Part shown: positions 10,744 to 19,873 of the stretch, piece by piece
Numbering within the stretch: the first letter of the stretch is position 1
How the letters are laid out: each line of letters begins with the position of its first letter
Assembly: GCA_963721115.1 (NCBI GenBank)
Contig: CAVRIA010000017.1
Coordinates: 1-64,000 of the forward strand
From: CAVRIA01 sp963721115
GTDB lineage: Bacteria > Desulfobacterota > Binatia > HRBIN30 > CADEER01
Length of the DNA stretch: 64,000 bases
Reading direction: 5' to 3'
Position numbers and translations under genes: made by a program
The notes under the pieces: generated by a model
What the model was told of the DNA's origin: nothing
The model's input: only the letters and a program-made list of their open reading frames with translations
Databases searched by the model: none

Positions 10744-11582
10744 TCACTCGGGCACGAACCTCACCCGCAGGAGCTTGGGCCACAGCTTGCCGGTGATCAG
10801 AAAGGTCTCGCTGCGCGGATCGTAGGCGATGCCGTTCAGAACCGCGTCGGGGCCGAGGCTCTTCCTCTCCTCGGGGCTGAGCAGCGAGGATCCGTCGATC
10901 GTCGCGAGCACCGTGCCGCTGCGCTCCGCGATCTCGACGATCCGATCCGTCGGCCAGACGTTGGCGTAGATGACGTCGCCGACGCACTCGAGCTCGTTCA
11001 CGCGCGGCAGAGGCTGTCCCTGCAGCATCACCGGGATCTGTCGCCGCAGCGCGAAGGTTTGCGGGTCGCGGAAATAAAGCCGGTGCGAGCCGTCGGTCAT
11101 GACCAGGGACTCGCCGTCGAAGCACAGCCCCCAGCCCTCGGTCGGGTACGACTGCTGCCCCACCTTTTCGAAGGTCGGCAGCGCGTACATCGGCGCGACG
11201 TGTTCCTGCCAGGTGAGCTGAATCAGCCGATCGCCGAACAGAGTGAGCCCCTCGCCGAACAATTTCGGCGGCAGATCGACCCGCTGCACGACCTTGCCGG
11301 TCTCGATTTCGACCTTGCGCAGGCTCGAACGCCCGTACAGCCCGGTGCTCTCGTAGAGCGCTCCGTCGTGCAGGAGCAGCCCCTGCGTGAAGGCCCTGCG
11401 GTCGTGCGGGTAGGTGGCCAGGACCTGCACCGTCTCCCGCTGCGGCGCCGGGGCGAGAGTGGGGAAGGCGCGGCGGGCGTGGAGGAATCGGTTGCGCGGG
11501 CGGCGGTCGCGGCGGCGAGGACGAGAGCGGTGGCGAGAAGTCGCGTCGTTCGGCGCGGTCCGCGGTGCGAAGGCATGGGCAT
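10744..11582 (-). pseudogene. Glutamine cyclotransferase, frameshift after the signal peptide
   Basis: Secreted glutaminyl-peptide cyclotransferase of the bacterial/plant beta-propeller type, forming N-terminal pyroglutamate. The mature domain is well conserved: YPHDRRAFTQGLLLHDGALY, ESTGLYGRSSLR, LTWQEHVAPMY, YPTEGWGLCFDG, NELECVGDVIYANVW and LNGIAYDP. The mature frame has no usable start; a signal peptide (MPSHRGPRRTTRLLATALV, then A-rich) lies immediately upstream in another frame, joining near 11440-11480. One indel in a C/G-rich stretch explains this, so it may be a sequence error. Confidence 0.8.
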
Positions 11583-11847
11583 GGGGGAGTGAACAGTGCT
11601 GGAGTGCTGGAGTGTTGCCGTGTCGGAGTGCCGATTCGGAGGTTTCCTTGGAAGCGGCGATACCGCACGGGGTGGGGGAGGTCAATTCGATAGAGGGGGG
11701 TGTGGACGTGCGGAGGTGCGGACGTGGCATTCCCACACTGCCCCACGGCAACACGCCAGCAGCGAAGCACGTCCCCTCCGTCAGCACGTCACGTCCACAC
11801 GTCCGCACTTTTTCAATCCCCTCCCTTCTCCGGCATAATGCGCCCGG
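11583..11847. repeat. Word-repeat intergenic region (GTGCGGACGTG / GTGCTGGA)
   Basis: Region between divergent genes without coding sequence. GTGCTGGA words start it. Around 11700-11730 GTGTGGACGTGCGGAGGTG occurs, and around 11780-11807 the complementary CACGTCCACACGTCCGCAC. The two arms could pair as a long imperfect hairpin. A murJ promoter must also lie here, but no clear -35/-10 pair was recognised. Confidence 0.6.
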
Positions 11848-13443
11848 ATGGCGCGGGCGGGCGACGGGAGGGCGATGGACGACGCACAGACGACGCGGGT
11901 CGGCACGGCGGCGGTGCTGCTCGCGTCGAGCGTGTTGCTGTCCCGCGTGCTCGGCTACGCGCGCGAGGCGCTGCTGGCCTACCGGGTGGGGGCGGGCGCC
12001 GCCACCGACGCCTACTACGCCGCCTTCCAGATCCCCGACCTGCTCAACTACCTGCTCGCCGGAGGCGCGCTGTCGGTCGCGTTTCTCCCCCTCTACACGC
12101 GCGAGTTGGCGAGCGGCGACACGAAGTCGGCCGACCACCTCCTCGCCACCGTTCTCGGAACGCTCAGCGCGGTGGCGGTCCTTGCCACCGCGCTCCTCTG
12201 GTGGTTCGCCGAGCCGCTCATCGCCCTGCAGTTCCCGCGTTTCGACCCGCAGACGAAGGCGCTCACGGTATACCTGACGCGCATCGTCCTGCCGGCGCAG
12301 GTCTTCTTCATCGCCGGCGGCATCGTCAACGCCACCCTGTTCGCGCGCGGGCGCTTCGGGGCGGCGGCCGCGGCGCCGCTGCTCTACAACGGCGGCATCA
12401 TCGCCGGCGGGCTCTTCCTGACGCCGCGCCTCGAGGTGGGCATCGAGGGCTTCGCCTGGGGCGCCCTGGTCGGCGCCGTCCTCGGCCCCTTTCTGGCCCC
12501 GGTGCTCGACGCCCGGTACCGGGTCCGTATGCGGGCTCGCTTCGCCCCGTTCGACCGCATCTTCCTCGGTTATCTCGCCGTCGCCGCACCGTTGATGTTC
12601 GGCCAGACGCTGCTCACCGTCGACGAATGGTACGGGCGCTGGTTCGGCGCCCTGCTCGGTGCCGGTACGGTGGCGCACCTCGGCTACGCGCGCCGCCTCA
12701 TGCTCGTTCCCGTCGCCGTCGTCGGCCAGGCGATCGCGGCGGCGGCGCTTCCGACGCTGGCGCGCCTGTGGTCCGAGGGGCGCCGCGAGGATCTCGACCA
12801 GGTTCTCCTGCGCACGCTGCAGGCCGGCGTCGCGCTCGGCGTCTTCGGCGCCGCCGCCTTCGTCCTCTTCTCGCAGGACCTGGTTCGCGTCGTCTATCAG
12901 CACGGCGCCTTCACACCTGCCGACACCCGTCAGGTGGGCGCCATCCTCGCCGTGCTGGCGCTGGCCGTGCCGGCCTGGAGCATCCAGCAGATCGCCGCCC
13001 GCGCCTTCTACGCGCGCGGGGACACCTGGCGGCCGATGGTCCTCGGGACGGCCGTCGCCGTCGCGGCCATTCCGCTCTACCTGGCCCTGGGCGGGCGCTT
13101 CGGCGTCATCGGCCTGGCGGCCGCGGGCAGCGTAGGCATGAGCGTCAACGCCCTGGCGACCCTGGGGCTGGCGCGCTGGCTGCACGGCGCGCCCGATCTG
13201 TCGCGCCTCTTCGCCACGACGGCCCGCGCCGCCGTCATCGCCGCCGTCGCGGCGGCCGCGGCGGCGGTCGTGCCGCGCCTCGGAACCGGGCGAACCTTCG
13301 CGACCGCCTTCGCCGACCTGGCGGCGGGGGCCGTCGTCTACGCCGTCGTGCTGACGGCCGGGGTCCGGCTCTTCGGGGACGCTCCCATGCGCGAGACGAT
13401 GGCCGGCCTGCTGCGCCGCCTGCGCCGCCGCCGCGCCGGCTGA
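11848..13443 (+). CDS. murJ: Lipid II flippase MurJ
   Basis: Peptidoglycan lipid II flippase of the MurJ/MviN family in the MOP superfamily, 531 residues, inner membrane. It shows LSRVLGYAREALLAYRVGAG (about 29-48), DAYYAAFQIPDLLNYLLAGGA with the functional PDLL block, and about fourteen hydrophobic segments, matching the family length of 510-530. An alternative ATG 27 nt downstream (MDDAQTT) has a GGGAGGG just before it and may be the true start. Followed by a short CCGGCACACC word stretch and the channel gene. Confidence 0.93.
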   Translation: MARAGDGRAMDDAQTTRVGTAAVLLASSVLLSRVLGYAREALLAYRVGAGAATDAYYAAFQIPDLLNYLLAGGALSVAFLPLYTRELASGDTKSADHLLATVLGTLSAVAVLATALLWWFAEPLIALQFPRFDPQTKALTVYLTRIVLPAQVFFIAGGIVNATLFARGRFGAAAAAPLLYNGGIIAGGLFLTPRLEVGIEGFAWGALVGAVLGPFLAPVLDARYRVRMRARFAPFDRIFLGYLAVAAPLMFGQTLLTVDEWYGRWFGALLGAGTVAHLGYARRLMLVPVAVVGQAIAAAALPTLARLWSEGRREDLDQVLLRTLQAGVALGVFGAAAFVLFSQDLVRVVYQHGAFTPADTRQVGAILAVLALAVPAWSIQQIAARAFYARGDTWRPMVLGTAVAVAAIPLYLALGGRFGVIGLAAAGSVGMSVNALATLGLARWLHGAPDLSRLFATTARAAVIAAVAAAAAAVVPRLGTGRTFATAFADLAAGAVVYAVVLTAGVRLFGDAPMRETMAGLLRRLRRRRAG

Positions 13444-13546
13444 TACGGCATACTGGCGCACCGGCGCACCCGCCACCGGCTTCCCGGCACACCCGCTCAC
13501 TCACCCCCGATTGTGGGCGCCGGGTCGATTGGCGTATGAATCCGCC

Positions 13547-15079
13547 GTGCCGACCGAAACCCTGACGGATATGGCCGATCTCGTGGATCGGCTGCGGCTG
13601 CATCCGGCGCTGGCCGAAGGCGTGTTCGCGACCGCCCTCTTGCTGGTCATGGCGGTGCGAGCCGGCCTACACCGAACGCGCGTCGGAACGAGGCTCGACT
13701 CGGCGTTCACCCTGATGGGGATGGGCCTGGTAGCGGGCGGTATCGCCAGTCTGGGGAGGGAGAGGCCGCCGACCGGGTTCTTCCTCTATGCGCAGGCGTT
13801 CTTCATCGCGGCGATGGCCATCGCCGGCGTGCGGGCGCTGCTGATCCTGTTCGTCGACTTCCATCTGCGCGAGAGCCGCGGGGCGGCGGTGTCCACCATC
13901 TTCCGCGACGTGGCCGGTGTGCTCATCTACTTCCTGATCATCCTCTTCGTGATGCGCATGACCCTCCACATCAACGTGGCGTCGATCATCGCCACGTCGG
14001 CGGTGCTGACCGCCATCGTCGGTCTGGCGTTCCAGGACGTTCTGAGCAGCGTCATCAGCGGCATCGTGCTCGAGCTCGAGGACCCCTTCGGTCCGAGCGA
14101 CTGGGTCCACGTCGGTTCCTACGAGGGGCAAGTACTGGAGACGGGCTGGCGGACGACGAAGATCCGCACTCGCGTCAATGAGGTGGTGACGCTGCCGAAC
14201 ACCTTCCTGGCGCGCGAGCCGGTGGTGAACTACTCGCGACCCGATCCCCGCTACGGGGATACGTTGAAGTTCGAGGCGGCCTACGAGGCGCCGCCGCACG
14301 CGGTCAAGCAGGCGGTGTTCGCGGTCCTCGAAGCGGAGCCCGCGGTGCTGGGTACGCCGGCGCCGGAGGTGCGCACGACGAGCTTCAACGAGAGCGGCAT
14401 CGAGTACGCGGTGCGCTACTGGCTCGAGGAGTTCGGCAACATCGAGCGCATCCGCGATCGGATCATGACCAACCTCTGGTACTCGCTGCGCCGCGCCGGC
14501 GTGCGCATCCCCTTTCCCGCCCGCGACCTGTTCGTCTACTCGGACGCCCCGCCGGCGGTGTTGGAGACCGGCGACATCGCCGCCGCGGTCGGACGCGTTC
14601 CCCTCTTCGCGCCGCTCGGCGAGGAGCGCGTCCGCCAGCTGGCCTCGCAGGCGCGCCGCCTTCTCTTCGGCGAGGGGGAGGCAATCGTGCGCGAAGGCGA
14701 CAAGGGCGACTCCTTCTTCGTCGTCGAGCACGGCGCTCTGCGCGTCGAGATCGGCCGCAACGACGGCCAGGCGGGCCGGATGATCGCGCGACTCGGCCCT
14801 GGCGACTGCTTCGGCGAGATGAGCCTGCTGGCCGGCGACCCGCGCTCGGCGACCGTGGTAGCGGAGGGCACCGCGGCGGTGCTCGAGATCGGGCGCGCGG
14901 CGTTCCAGGAGCTCGTCGCCGCCGACCCCGCTCTGCTCGAGCCCATCAGCCAGCTGGCCGCCCACCGCCTGCAGGCGCAGCAGGAGCACCGCCGCGCCCA
15001 GCAGGTGATGCCGCCGATCGAGCAGGACGTCGCCGCGCAGCGCCTGCTGCGCCGGATCAAGGCGTTCTTTCACGTCTGA
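13547..15079 (+). CDS. MscS-family channel with C-terminal cyclic nucleotide-binding domain
   Basis: Predicted mechanosensitive small-conductance channel of about 510 residues. Four N-terminal hydrophobic segments lead into the MscS pore helix region (INVASIIATSAVLTAIVGLA) and beta domain (GIVLELEDPFGPSDWV; VTLPNTFLAREPVVNYSRPD). A complete cNMP-binding domain follows (about residues 345-480) with CFGEMSLLAGDPRSATVV, the phosphate-binding cassette. Binding of cAMP or a similar ligand would gate or modulate the channel. GTG at VPTETLTD is proposed; ATG eight codons later is possible. Confidence 0.9.
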   Translation: MPTETLTDMADLVDRLRLHPALAEGVFATALLLVMAVRAGLHRTRVGTRLDSAFTLMGMGLVAGGIASLGRERPPTGFFLYAQAFFIAAMAIAGVRALLILFVDFHLRESRGAAVSTIFRDVAGVLIYFLIILFVMRMTLHINVASIIATSAVLTAIVGLAFQDVLSSVISGIVLELEDPFGPSDWVHVGSYEGQVLETGWRTTKIRTRVNEVVTLPNTFLAREPVVNYSRPDPRYGDTLKFEAAYEAPPHAVKQAVFAVLEAEPAVLGTPAPEVRTTSFNESGIEYAVRYWLEEFGNIERIRDRIMTNLWYSLRRAGVRIPFPARDLFVYSDAPPAVLETGDIAAAVGRVPLFAPLGEERVRQLASQARRLLFGEGEAIVREGDKGDSFFVVEHGALRVEIGRNDGQAGRMIARLGPGDCFGEMSLLAGDPRSATVVAEGTAAVLEIGRAAFQELVAADPALLEPISQLAAHRLQAQQEHRRAQQVMPPIEQDVAAQRLLRRIKAFFHV

Positions 15080-15099
15080 GTGCGGGGCTTGGCCCGAAG

Positions 15100-15160
15100 C
15101 CCCCCTACCTCCCCTTCGATCACAAGGAACCGGTCTGTTTTGTGCGGGGCTTGCGCCCCT
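15100..15160 (+). repeat. Dispersed repeat, family 2, copy 1
   Basis: Contains CCTCCCCTTCGATCACAAGG, then AACCGGTCTG and TTTTGTGCGGGGCTTG. The same block, with a few changes and inverted, lies at about 62290-62345, upstream of the saccharopine dehydrogenase-like gene. Both are noncoding. Further copies elsewhere in the genome are expected. Confidence 0.65.
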
Positions 15161-15447
15161 GCGACCCCACCGGGGAGGGAACCGCTCAGACGCCGCGGTT
15201 CCCTCCCCGCGCCCCTCTCTCCGGTGGCTCCGCTCCGAGGCGAATGTGCTTCCCCTTTGAGCACCGGAGTTGGCGGTCGGCGCGCGTAACGGGACCGCCT
15301 CACTGCCTGAATCTACGCGCCACTGACGGGAACCGATTCCCTCCGCCTCGTACACAGCTTCACGACCGCGCCACATCTTGCCGATCTCGCTCTCCCGCCT
15401 CTTCGAAAGGTCGAGGCCTTGGAGTTTTTGATCTCTTTCCGAGCCCA
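15161..15447. other. Noncoding spacer with an inverted repeat
   Basis: GC-rich spacer between the channel gene and the converging glycosyltransferase gene. GGGGAGGGAACCGCTCAGAC is followed by the complement GCCGCGGTTCCCTCCCC, forming a strong stem that could terminate transcription of the channel gene. No gene is seen in the rest. Confidence 0.5.
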
Positions 15448-15655
15448 ACACCCTAGCCTGAAACTCACCCGGGCTGTGCCCGGGTTCGTAGGCAAAGGCT
15501 GGGGCTCGGGCTGAGGCTGGGGATCGATCCCAAAGACCGCGCGAAGCGCGCACCGTCCTCAGCCCGAGCCTGAGCCTCAGCCTCAGCCTGCTCCGGAAGT
15601 CCGTGTGTTTCTCAGCCCGAATGATCCGGCGCAGCCCGGGGGCAACACCAACAGC
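15448..15655. repeat. Dispersed composite repeat, family 1, copy B
   Basis: Largest copy of the family. It has CCTGAAACTCACCCGGG and TTCGTAGGCAAAGG in the same orientation as 6187-6232, then GGCTCGGGCTGAGGCTGG words, then inverted GAGCCTCAGCC words, then the inverse of the 1614-1676 block (GGAAGTCCGTGTGTTTCTC, GAATGATCCGGCGCAGC). The two halves can pair, so the copy is itself a large hairpin downstream of two convergent genes. Confidence 0.75.
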
Positions 15656-15685
15656 TCAAAAACGTAACAACCTGTACTTGAGGGC

Positions 15686-17287
15686 TCAGTTCCAGTTCTT
15701 CAGCTCCGGCCAGATCTGCTGAAGGGTTCGCCCTTTCGGGCCGCGGCAGAGGTAGACGTCGAAGTGCTGCGAAGCCATTGCGTACGGGTGGCCGACGCTG
15801 GCGACCTCTTCGACGCTGGTGAAGTACTCGTCGAGCTTCTCTCGCCCGTGCAGGCCGAGGACGATCACATTCTCGCCGCTGTACTCGCGCGGCCCCCAGT
15901 ACCAGTAGGTGAGGTGTCCGCTGATCGCCTTCGGCAAGCCGAGTGCCGGGCCGTAGAAGTCAATGGCGCCGGCTTCGCCGTAGTCGTTGGCGTAGATGGC
16001 CGTTTTCGCTCTCTCTGCCGGGGGCAGCGCGTCGTAGACCTTCGCGACCGTTGCCACCATGTCCAGCCAGCCGAAGCGGTCGGCAAACAATTGTGGCAAT
16101 GCGCTCGACCGGCGATGCTCGAGCGTGGGCTGCGAGACGCCGAGGATCTCCGTGTAGCGAACCAGAGTCGCGGGCGGGAGCATCGGCATCGCGATCGGGG
16201 CGAAGAGCATGCCCGTCAGCGCGAGCAGCGCAACATACGCCGGCCGGATCCAGCCCCATCTCGGCCGGTCGAGCCACCCTTCGATGGCGACGGCGCCGGC
16301 GGCGAACAGCATCGGGTAGGCCGGCAGCAGATAGTAGAAGCGGCCATCGGTCAGCAGCAGCGTGCCGAGCGCCAGCAGGTATGCCCATCCCAGCGCACGG
16401 TATCGTCTGCCGTCGCGTCCGATGAGCAAGCTCCACAGACCGCAGAGCCAGATCGGGAACGCCAGCGGCTGCATGGTGAGAATCTGCTGGCCGACGAACT
16501 GAAGGGGAGTGAGAGCCACGTTGCGCTGATTGCGCTGGATGTTGGCGAGCAGCTCCAGGTGCGGGAAGTGATGATCGATCATCCAGATCAGATTCGGGAG
16601 GAAGATCAGAAAGGCCGCCAGACCGCCGAGAAGAAACCAGCGGTTCGCCATCCACCGGCGCTCGGCGGTGAGCAGGAGGCCGGCGATGAGAGCGAACCCG
16701 AACAGCAGCATGGTCAGCTTGTTCTCCAGCCCCAGCCCGGCGAGCAGACCGAACCAGATCCAGAGCTTGACGTTGCCGGACTGAATGATGCGGATCAGCA
16801 CGAGCGCGCAGCCCATCCACAGCAGGGGCTCGACGGAGTTCATCGAAAGATAGCTGTCGACCGCCAGGTATCCCGGCGCCACCAACACCGCGAGAGCGGC
16901 CAGTCCCTGCGCGAAGCGCCGGCCGCCGAGCTGGCGCGCCAGGGCGCCGGTGAGCACGACGAGACCGGCACCGGCGAGCGCCGGCAGCAGGCGGATGCCC
17001 AGTATCGAATTGCCGAACAGAGTCCGAGCCAGCCAGGCTTGCAGCGCCGTGAGCGGCGGCATGTCGACGTATCCCCACGCCAGGTGCTCGCCGCAGGCAA
17101 GGAAGTACAGCTCGTCGACGAACAACCCGTAGACGCCGGCGCAGGCAAGGTGCACGAGCAGCTTTACGCCGGCGAGGTAGGCGACGATCGCCGGGCCCGA
17201 GGCGAGAGCGCTGCCGCCGCTACGCCGCCCGATCTCGCCTCGGGTCCCCGCGTACACTTCGCTTTCAGGGGTCCCGGGTGTAACCAT
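15686..17287 (-). CDS. ArnT/PMT-type glycosyltransferase (family 39)
   Basis: Integral-membrane glycosyltransferase of 533 residues using a polyprenyl-phosphate sugar. The acidic catalytic motif VDELYF is in the first periplasmic loop (about residue 58), followed by WGYVDMPPLTALQAW and about eleven hydrophobic segments. A soluble C-terminal domain contains YGPALGLPKAISGHLTYWYW. This fits ArnT/Dol-P-Man transferase relatives that modify lipid A or surface glycans; acceptor unknown. Its start overlaps the alpha/beta hydrolase gene by 23 nt, so the two are co-transcribed. Confidence 0.88.
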   Translation of the reverse strand: MVTPGTPESEVYAGTRGEIGRRSGGSALASGPAIVAYLAGVKLLVHLACAGVYGLFVDELYFLACGEHLAWGYVDMPPLTALQAWLARTLFGNSILGIRLLPALAGAGLVVLTGALARQLGGRRFAQGLAALAVLVAPGYLAVDSYLSMNSVEPLLWMGCALVLIRIIQSGNVKLWIWFGLLAGLGLENKLTMLLFGFALIAGLLLTAERRWMANRWFLLGGLAAFLIFLPNLIWMIDHHFPHLELLANIQRNQRNVALTPLQFVGQQILTMQPLAFPIWLCGLWSLLIGRDGRRYRALGWAYLLALGTLLLTDGRFYYLLPAYPMLFAAGAVAIEGWLDRPRWGWIRPAYVALLALTGMLFAPIAMPMLPPATLVRYTEILGVSQPTLEHRRSSALPQLFADRFGWLDMVATVAKVYDALPPAERAKTAIYANDYGEAGAIDFYGPALGLPKAISGHLTYWYWGPREYSGENVIVLGLHGREKLDEYFTSVEEVASVGHPYAMASQHFDVYLCRGPKGRTLQQIWPELKNWN

Positions 17288-18155
17288 CTCCGCCCGCCAG
17301 CGACTCGATGATCAGTCGTGTCACGATGTCGGGCTGCTCCTCCTGCACGAAGAGCTTACCGTCCGGAATCGAGCGAAACCCGACGACGTCGGGAAACTGC
17401 GACGTCATGGCGCGCGCCAGCGGCTCGGGGAAGGTCGGGTCGGCGGCCCCCCACACGAATGAGACCGGCATCGACAGCTGGGCGTGCAGATCGCGGAAGA
17501 GATCGAGTCGCGCGAACTTCATCTCCTTCAGGAAGCGGAACATCGAAGCGAGTCGGTCGGGAGACGAGAGGATCGGCGCCACGAAAAGGTCGGTGAACTC
17601 TCCGTCGATGAGATCGAGATCGTCGAAGCAGCCCCCGAAGCCCATGCCGGAGCGCCGAACGCTGCGCGAGCCGAGCATGCGGCGCAGGACGAAGCCGCTG
17701 CCGGGCAGGTGCACGAGTCGCTGGTAGAGGGGAATCCAGGGCGGTCGATGGCCGGGCATCTCGGTGTTCATCAGCACGAGGTGTGTGACCCGGCCCGCGT
17801 CGAGCAGCGCCAGCTCGCGAGCGATCCAGCCTCCGGTGTCGTTGCCCAGCAGGGCGTACGAGGAGACGCCTTGGGCGGACAACGCGCGTTGGAACAGCGC
17901 CGCCTGGCCCTGGGAAGAGAAGTCCGCCGCAACGGGAGAGGTCGAGTCTCCGAACCCGATCAGGTCGAGCGCGTAGCACGTGAAGCGCGCGGCCAGCTCG
18001 GGCAAAACCTTGCGCCAGGTCAGGCCGGAGAGTGGAAACCCGTGCAGAAGAACGAGAGCCGGACCGCCCCCCGCCTTACGGAAACAGACCCGCGCTTGTC
18101 CGAGGTCGACGAAGTGCCTGTCGTTGAATTCGTCTGCGTATCGGGAGTGATTCAT
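17265..18155 (-). CDS. Alpha/beta hydrolase with altered catalytic triad
   Basis: Soluble alpha/beta-fold hydrolase of 296 residues, close to haloalkane dehalogenase and epoxide hydrolase types. The oxyanion segment LLHGFPLSG is present, and the nucleophile elbow is GNDTGG, putting Asp106 at the nucleophile position. The acid may be in WGAADPTFP. The usual C-terminal GHFVQEE-type motif reads GKLFVQEEQPD, so the expected catalytic His is Leu. Either another His serves or the enzyme has lost hydrolytic turnover. ATG beginning MNHSRYADEF is chosen, as family similarity starts there. Confidence 0.85.
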   Translation of the reverse strand: MNHSRYADEFNDRHFVDLGQARVCFRKAGGGPALVLLHGFPLSGLTWRKVLPELAARFTCYALDLIGFGDSTSPVAADFSSQGQAALFQRALSAQGVSSYALLGNDTGGWIARELALLDAGRVTHLVLMNTEMPGHRPPWIPLYQRLVHLPGSGFVLRRMLGSRSVRRSGMGFGGCFDDLDLIDGEFTDLFVAPILSSPDRLASMFRFLKEMKFARLDLFRDLHAQLSMPVSFVWGAADPTFPEPLARAMTSQFPDVVGFRSIPDGKLFVQEEQPDIVTRLIIESLAGGDGYTRDP

Positions 18156-18430
18156 CGTGCGCCCTCCGCCTGTTCGCTGAGCAAGTGCAGTACCAAGAAT
18201 CGCGCCCACCCGACGCCCATCGCGAACGCTCGTCACGGCTCTGCGCAGTCGAGCAGGCGCTGCGACTCGATGCGTGGATGCAACGCTTGCGTCGCCCGTG
18301 AGCAACATTTGCGTTGATCGAGCTGCGCTCATCGGCTCAGATCATCTCGATTCGCGCAAGTCTTTACGCTCGGTGCACACCCGCCTCCACCACGGAGGGT
18401 CCCACCATCGATCCTCGGAGGGAACGGGAC
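18156..18430. other. Spacer upstream of the integron integrase gene
   Basis: Holds the divergent promoters for the hydrolase gene and the integrase gene. GGAGGG at 18417-18422, eight bases before the integrase ATG, is a good ribosome-binding site. No convincing LexA box was recognised by eye, and no gene is seen. Confidence 0.5.
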
Positions 18431-19578
18431 ATGAGGCAACTGCAAGCGTATTGCGATGCATCCTGGGGACGCACCCTCCCGGTACCGGTCATCCACGAAC
18501 CGGAGGAACCGTACAAGCCGGCGGCCAAGCCACGGCTCCTGGATCAGGTGCGCCACGCGCGCCACTACAGCTATCGAACTGAGGAAGCGTACGTCGGTTG
18601 GATCCGCCGCTACATCCTGTTCCACGGGAAGCGCCATCCGGCAGAAATGGGGAAGCCGGAAATCGAGCAATTCCTGACGGCACTTGCGGTCAAACGGCGC
18701 GTCGCCGCCTCGACGCAGAATCAGGCCCTGGCGGGCATTCTCTTCCTTTACAAAGACGTCCTCGGCAAGGACCCCGGCTGGCTGGACGATGTCGTTCGAG
18801 CGAAGCGGCCGCAGCGCTTGCCGGTCGTGCTCACTCGGCCGGAGGTCGAGGCGCTGCTGAGTGCGCTTGACGGCGTTTCCTGGATCATGGCAATGCTGCT
18901 CTACGGTTCGGGTCTTCGATTGATGGAGTGCTTGCGCCTTAGAGTCAAAGACATCGAGTTCACGAGGCACGAGATCCTCGTTCGCGAGAGTAAGGGGAAC
19001 AAGGACCGCGTCACCATGCTGCCGGGTGCTGTCGAAGATCCCCTCCGAGTCCATCTGGATCGCGTACGCGGTGTCCACGAACGCGACCTGAAGTCGGGAC
19101 TCGGCCGCGTGCAGTTGCCGGACGCCTTGGCGCGCAAGTATCCAACGCCCATCGCGAATGGAGTTGGCAGTGGGTCTTCCCCGCATCACGGATCTGCGCC
19201 CCGCCGCTGAAGCTTCGGAGCGCAGGCGGCCGCGACCCGCGCTTCGGTCCGCCGCAGCGATTTCATCTCCACGAGTCGGTACTCCAACGCGCCGTTCACG
19301 ATGCCGCACGGAAGGTTGGCATTGCCAAGCCGGTCGGCCCGCACACCTTGAGACATTGTTTCGCGACACATCTCCTCGAGACCGGCTACGACATCCGTAC
19401 GGTCCAAGAGCTGCTTGGCCATCGCGACGTGAAGACGACGATGATCTACACGCACGTTTTGAACCGAGGCGGGCATGGCGTCCAGAGCCCAGCCGATCGA
19501 CTGTCGACGCGATCCCCCGGCGTGCTAGGCCGCGCAGATGAGCGGCGTAGCAATCCAGGCGGGGAGCAACCATCGTGA
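18431..19578 (+). pseudogene. intI: Integron integrase IntI, one frameshift
   Basis: Tyrosine recombinase that inserts and excises gene cassettes at attI and attC. About 382 residues after repair. Integron-specific features are RHYSYRTEEAYVGWIRRYIL, FHGKRHPAEMG, the extra IntI patch between ALARKYP and WQWVFPASR, and the ending THVLNRGGHGVQSPADRL. Catalytic residues are visible: Arg in GSGLRLMECLRL, Lys in RESKGNKDR, HTLRHCFATHLLE, LLGHRDVKTT and Tyr in MIYTHVL. One base is missing near 19142 (KYP then NAHREWSWQW), in a run of C, splitting the gene before the second half of the active site. It lies on the same strand as the cassettes, unlike classical integrons. Confidence 0.9.
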
Positions 19579-19856
19579 TCTAAGCGCTTGAGTTAGGAGG
19601 AGATGCCTCGCCGTCAGAAGACCCACCGGAGGGATGCTATGCTGCAAAGTCTCGCGGGCTTCGCCTTTCCGCTCGAAACCGAGCAGATTCGGTCGGCTAT
19701 GCCGCGCCCGTCAAGTCGGATAGCAATCCGAGCGAAAACCGAGAGACCCGGATGCAAGCGATTGATCCGTAAAGAGAATCGGACGCGACTCGGAGCAGCC
19801 CGAGAGATGCTATACTGCGCGTTTACTAGGCTTCAGCAGGTCAATTATTGTTCGGC
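19579..19856 (+). promoter_or_regulatory. Candidate attI and cassette-leader region
   Basis: DNA between the integrase stop and the first cassette, where attI is expected. There is a GTTAGGA core at 19592-19598 and a GTTCGGC core at 19850-19856 that bounds the first cassette. Two similar motifs, GATGCTATGCTGC (19633) and GATGCTATACTGC (19808), are direct repeats that could bind integrase. TATACT at 19811-19816 is a possible -10 for cassette transcription, with no clear -35. No reading frame of note. Confidence 0.5.
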
Positions 19857-19873
19857 TCACAGGACTTCGCTCG

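Noticed and set aside
10744..13500. Long open frame on - running from the cyclotransferase gene across murJ
   Set aside because: The part beyond 11583 is antisense to murJ with no family similarity; it is open because of high GC.
15070..15303. Short - frame of about 77 residues in the repeat spacer
   Set aside because: Runs through dispersed repeat family 2; similar frames appear at the other copy only because the DNA is repeated.
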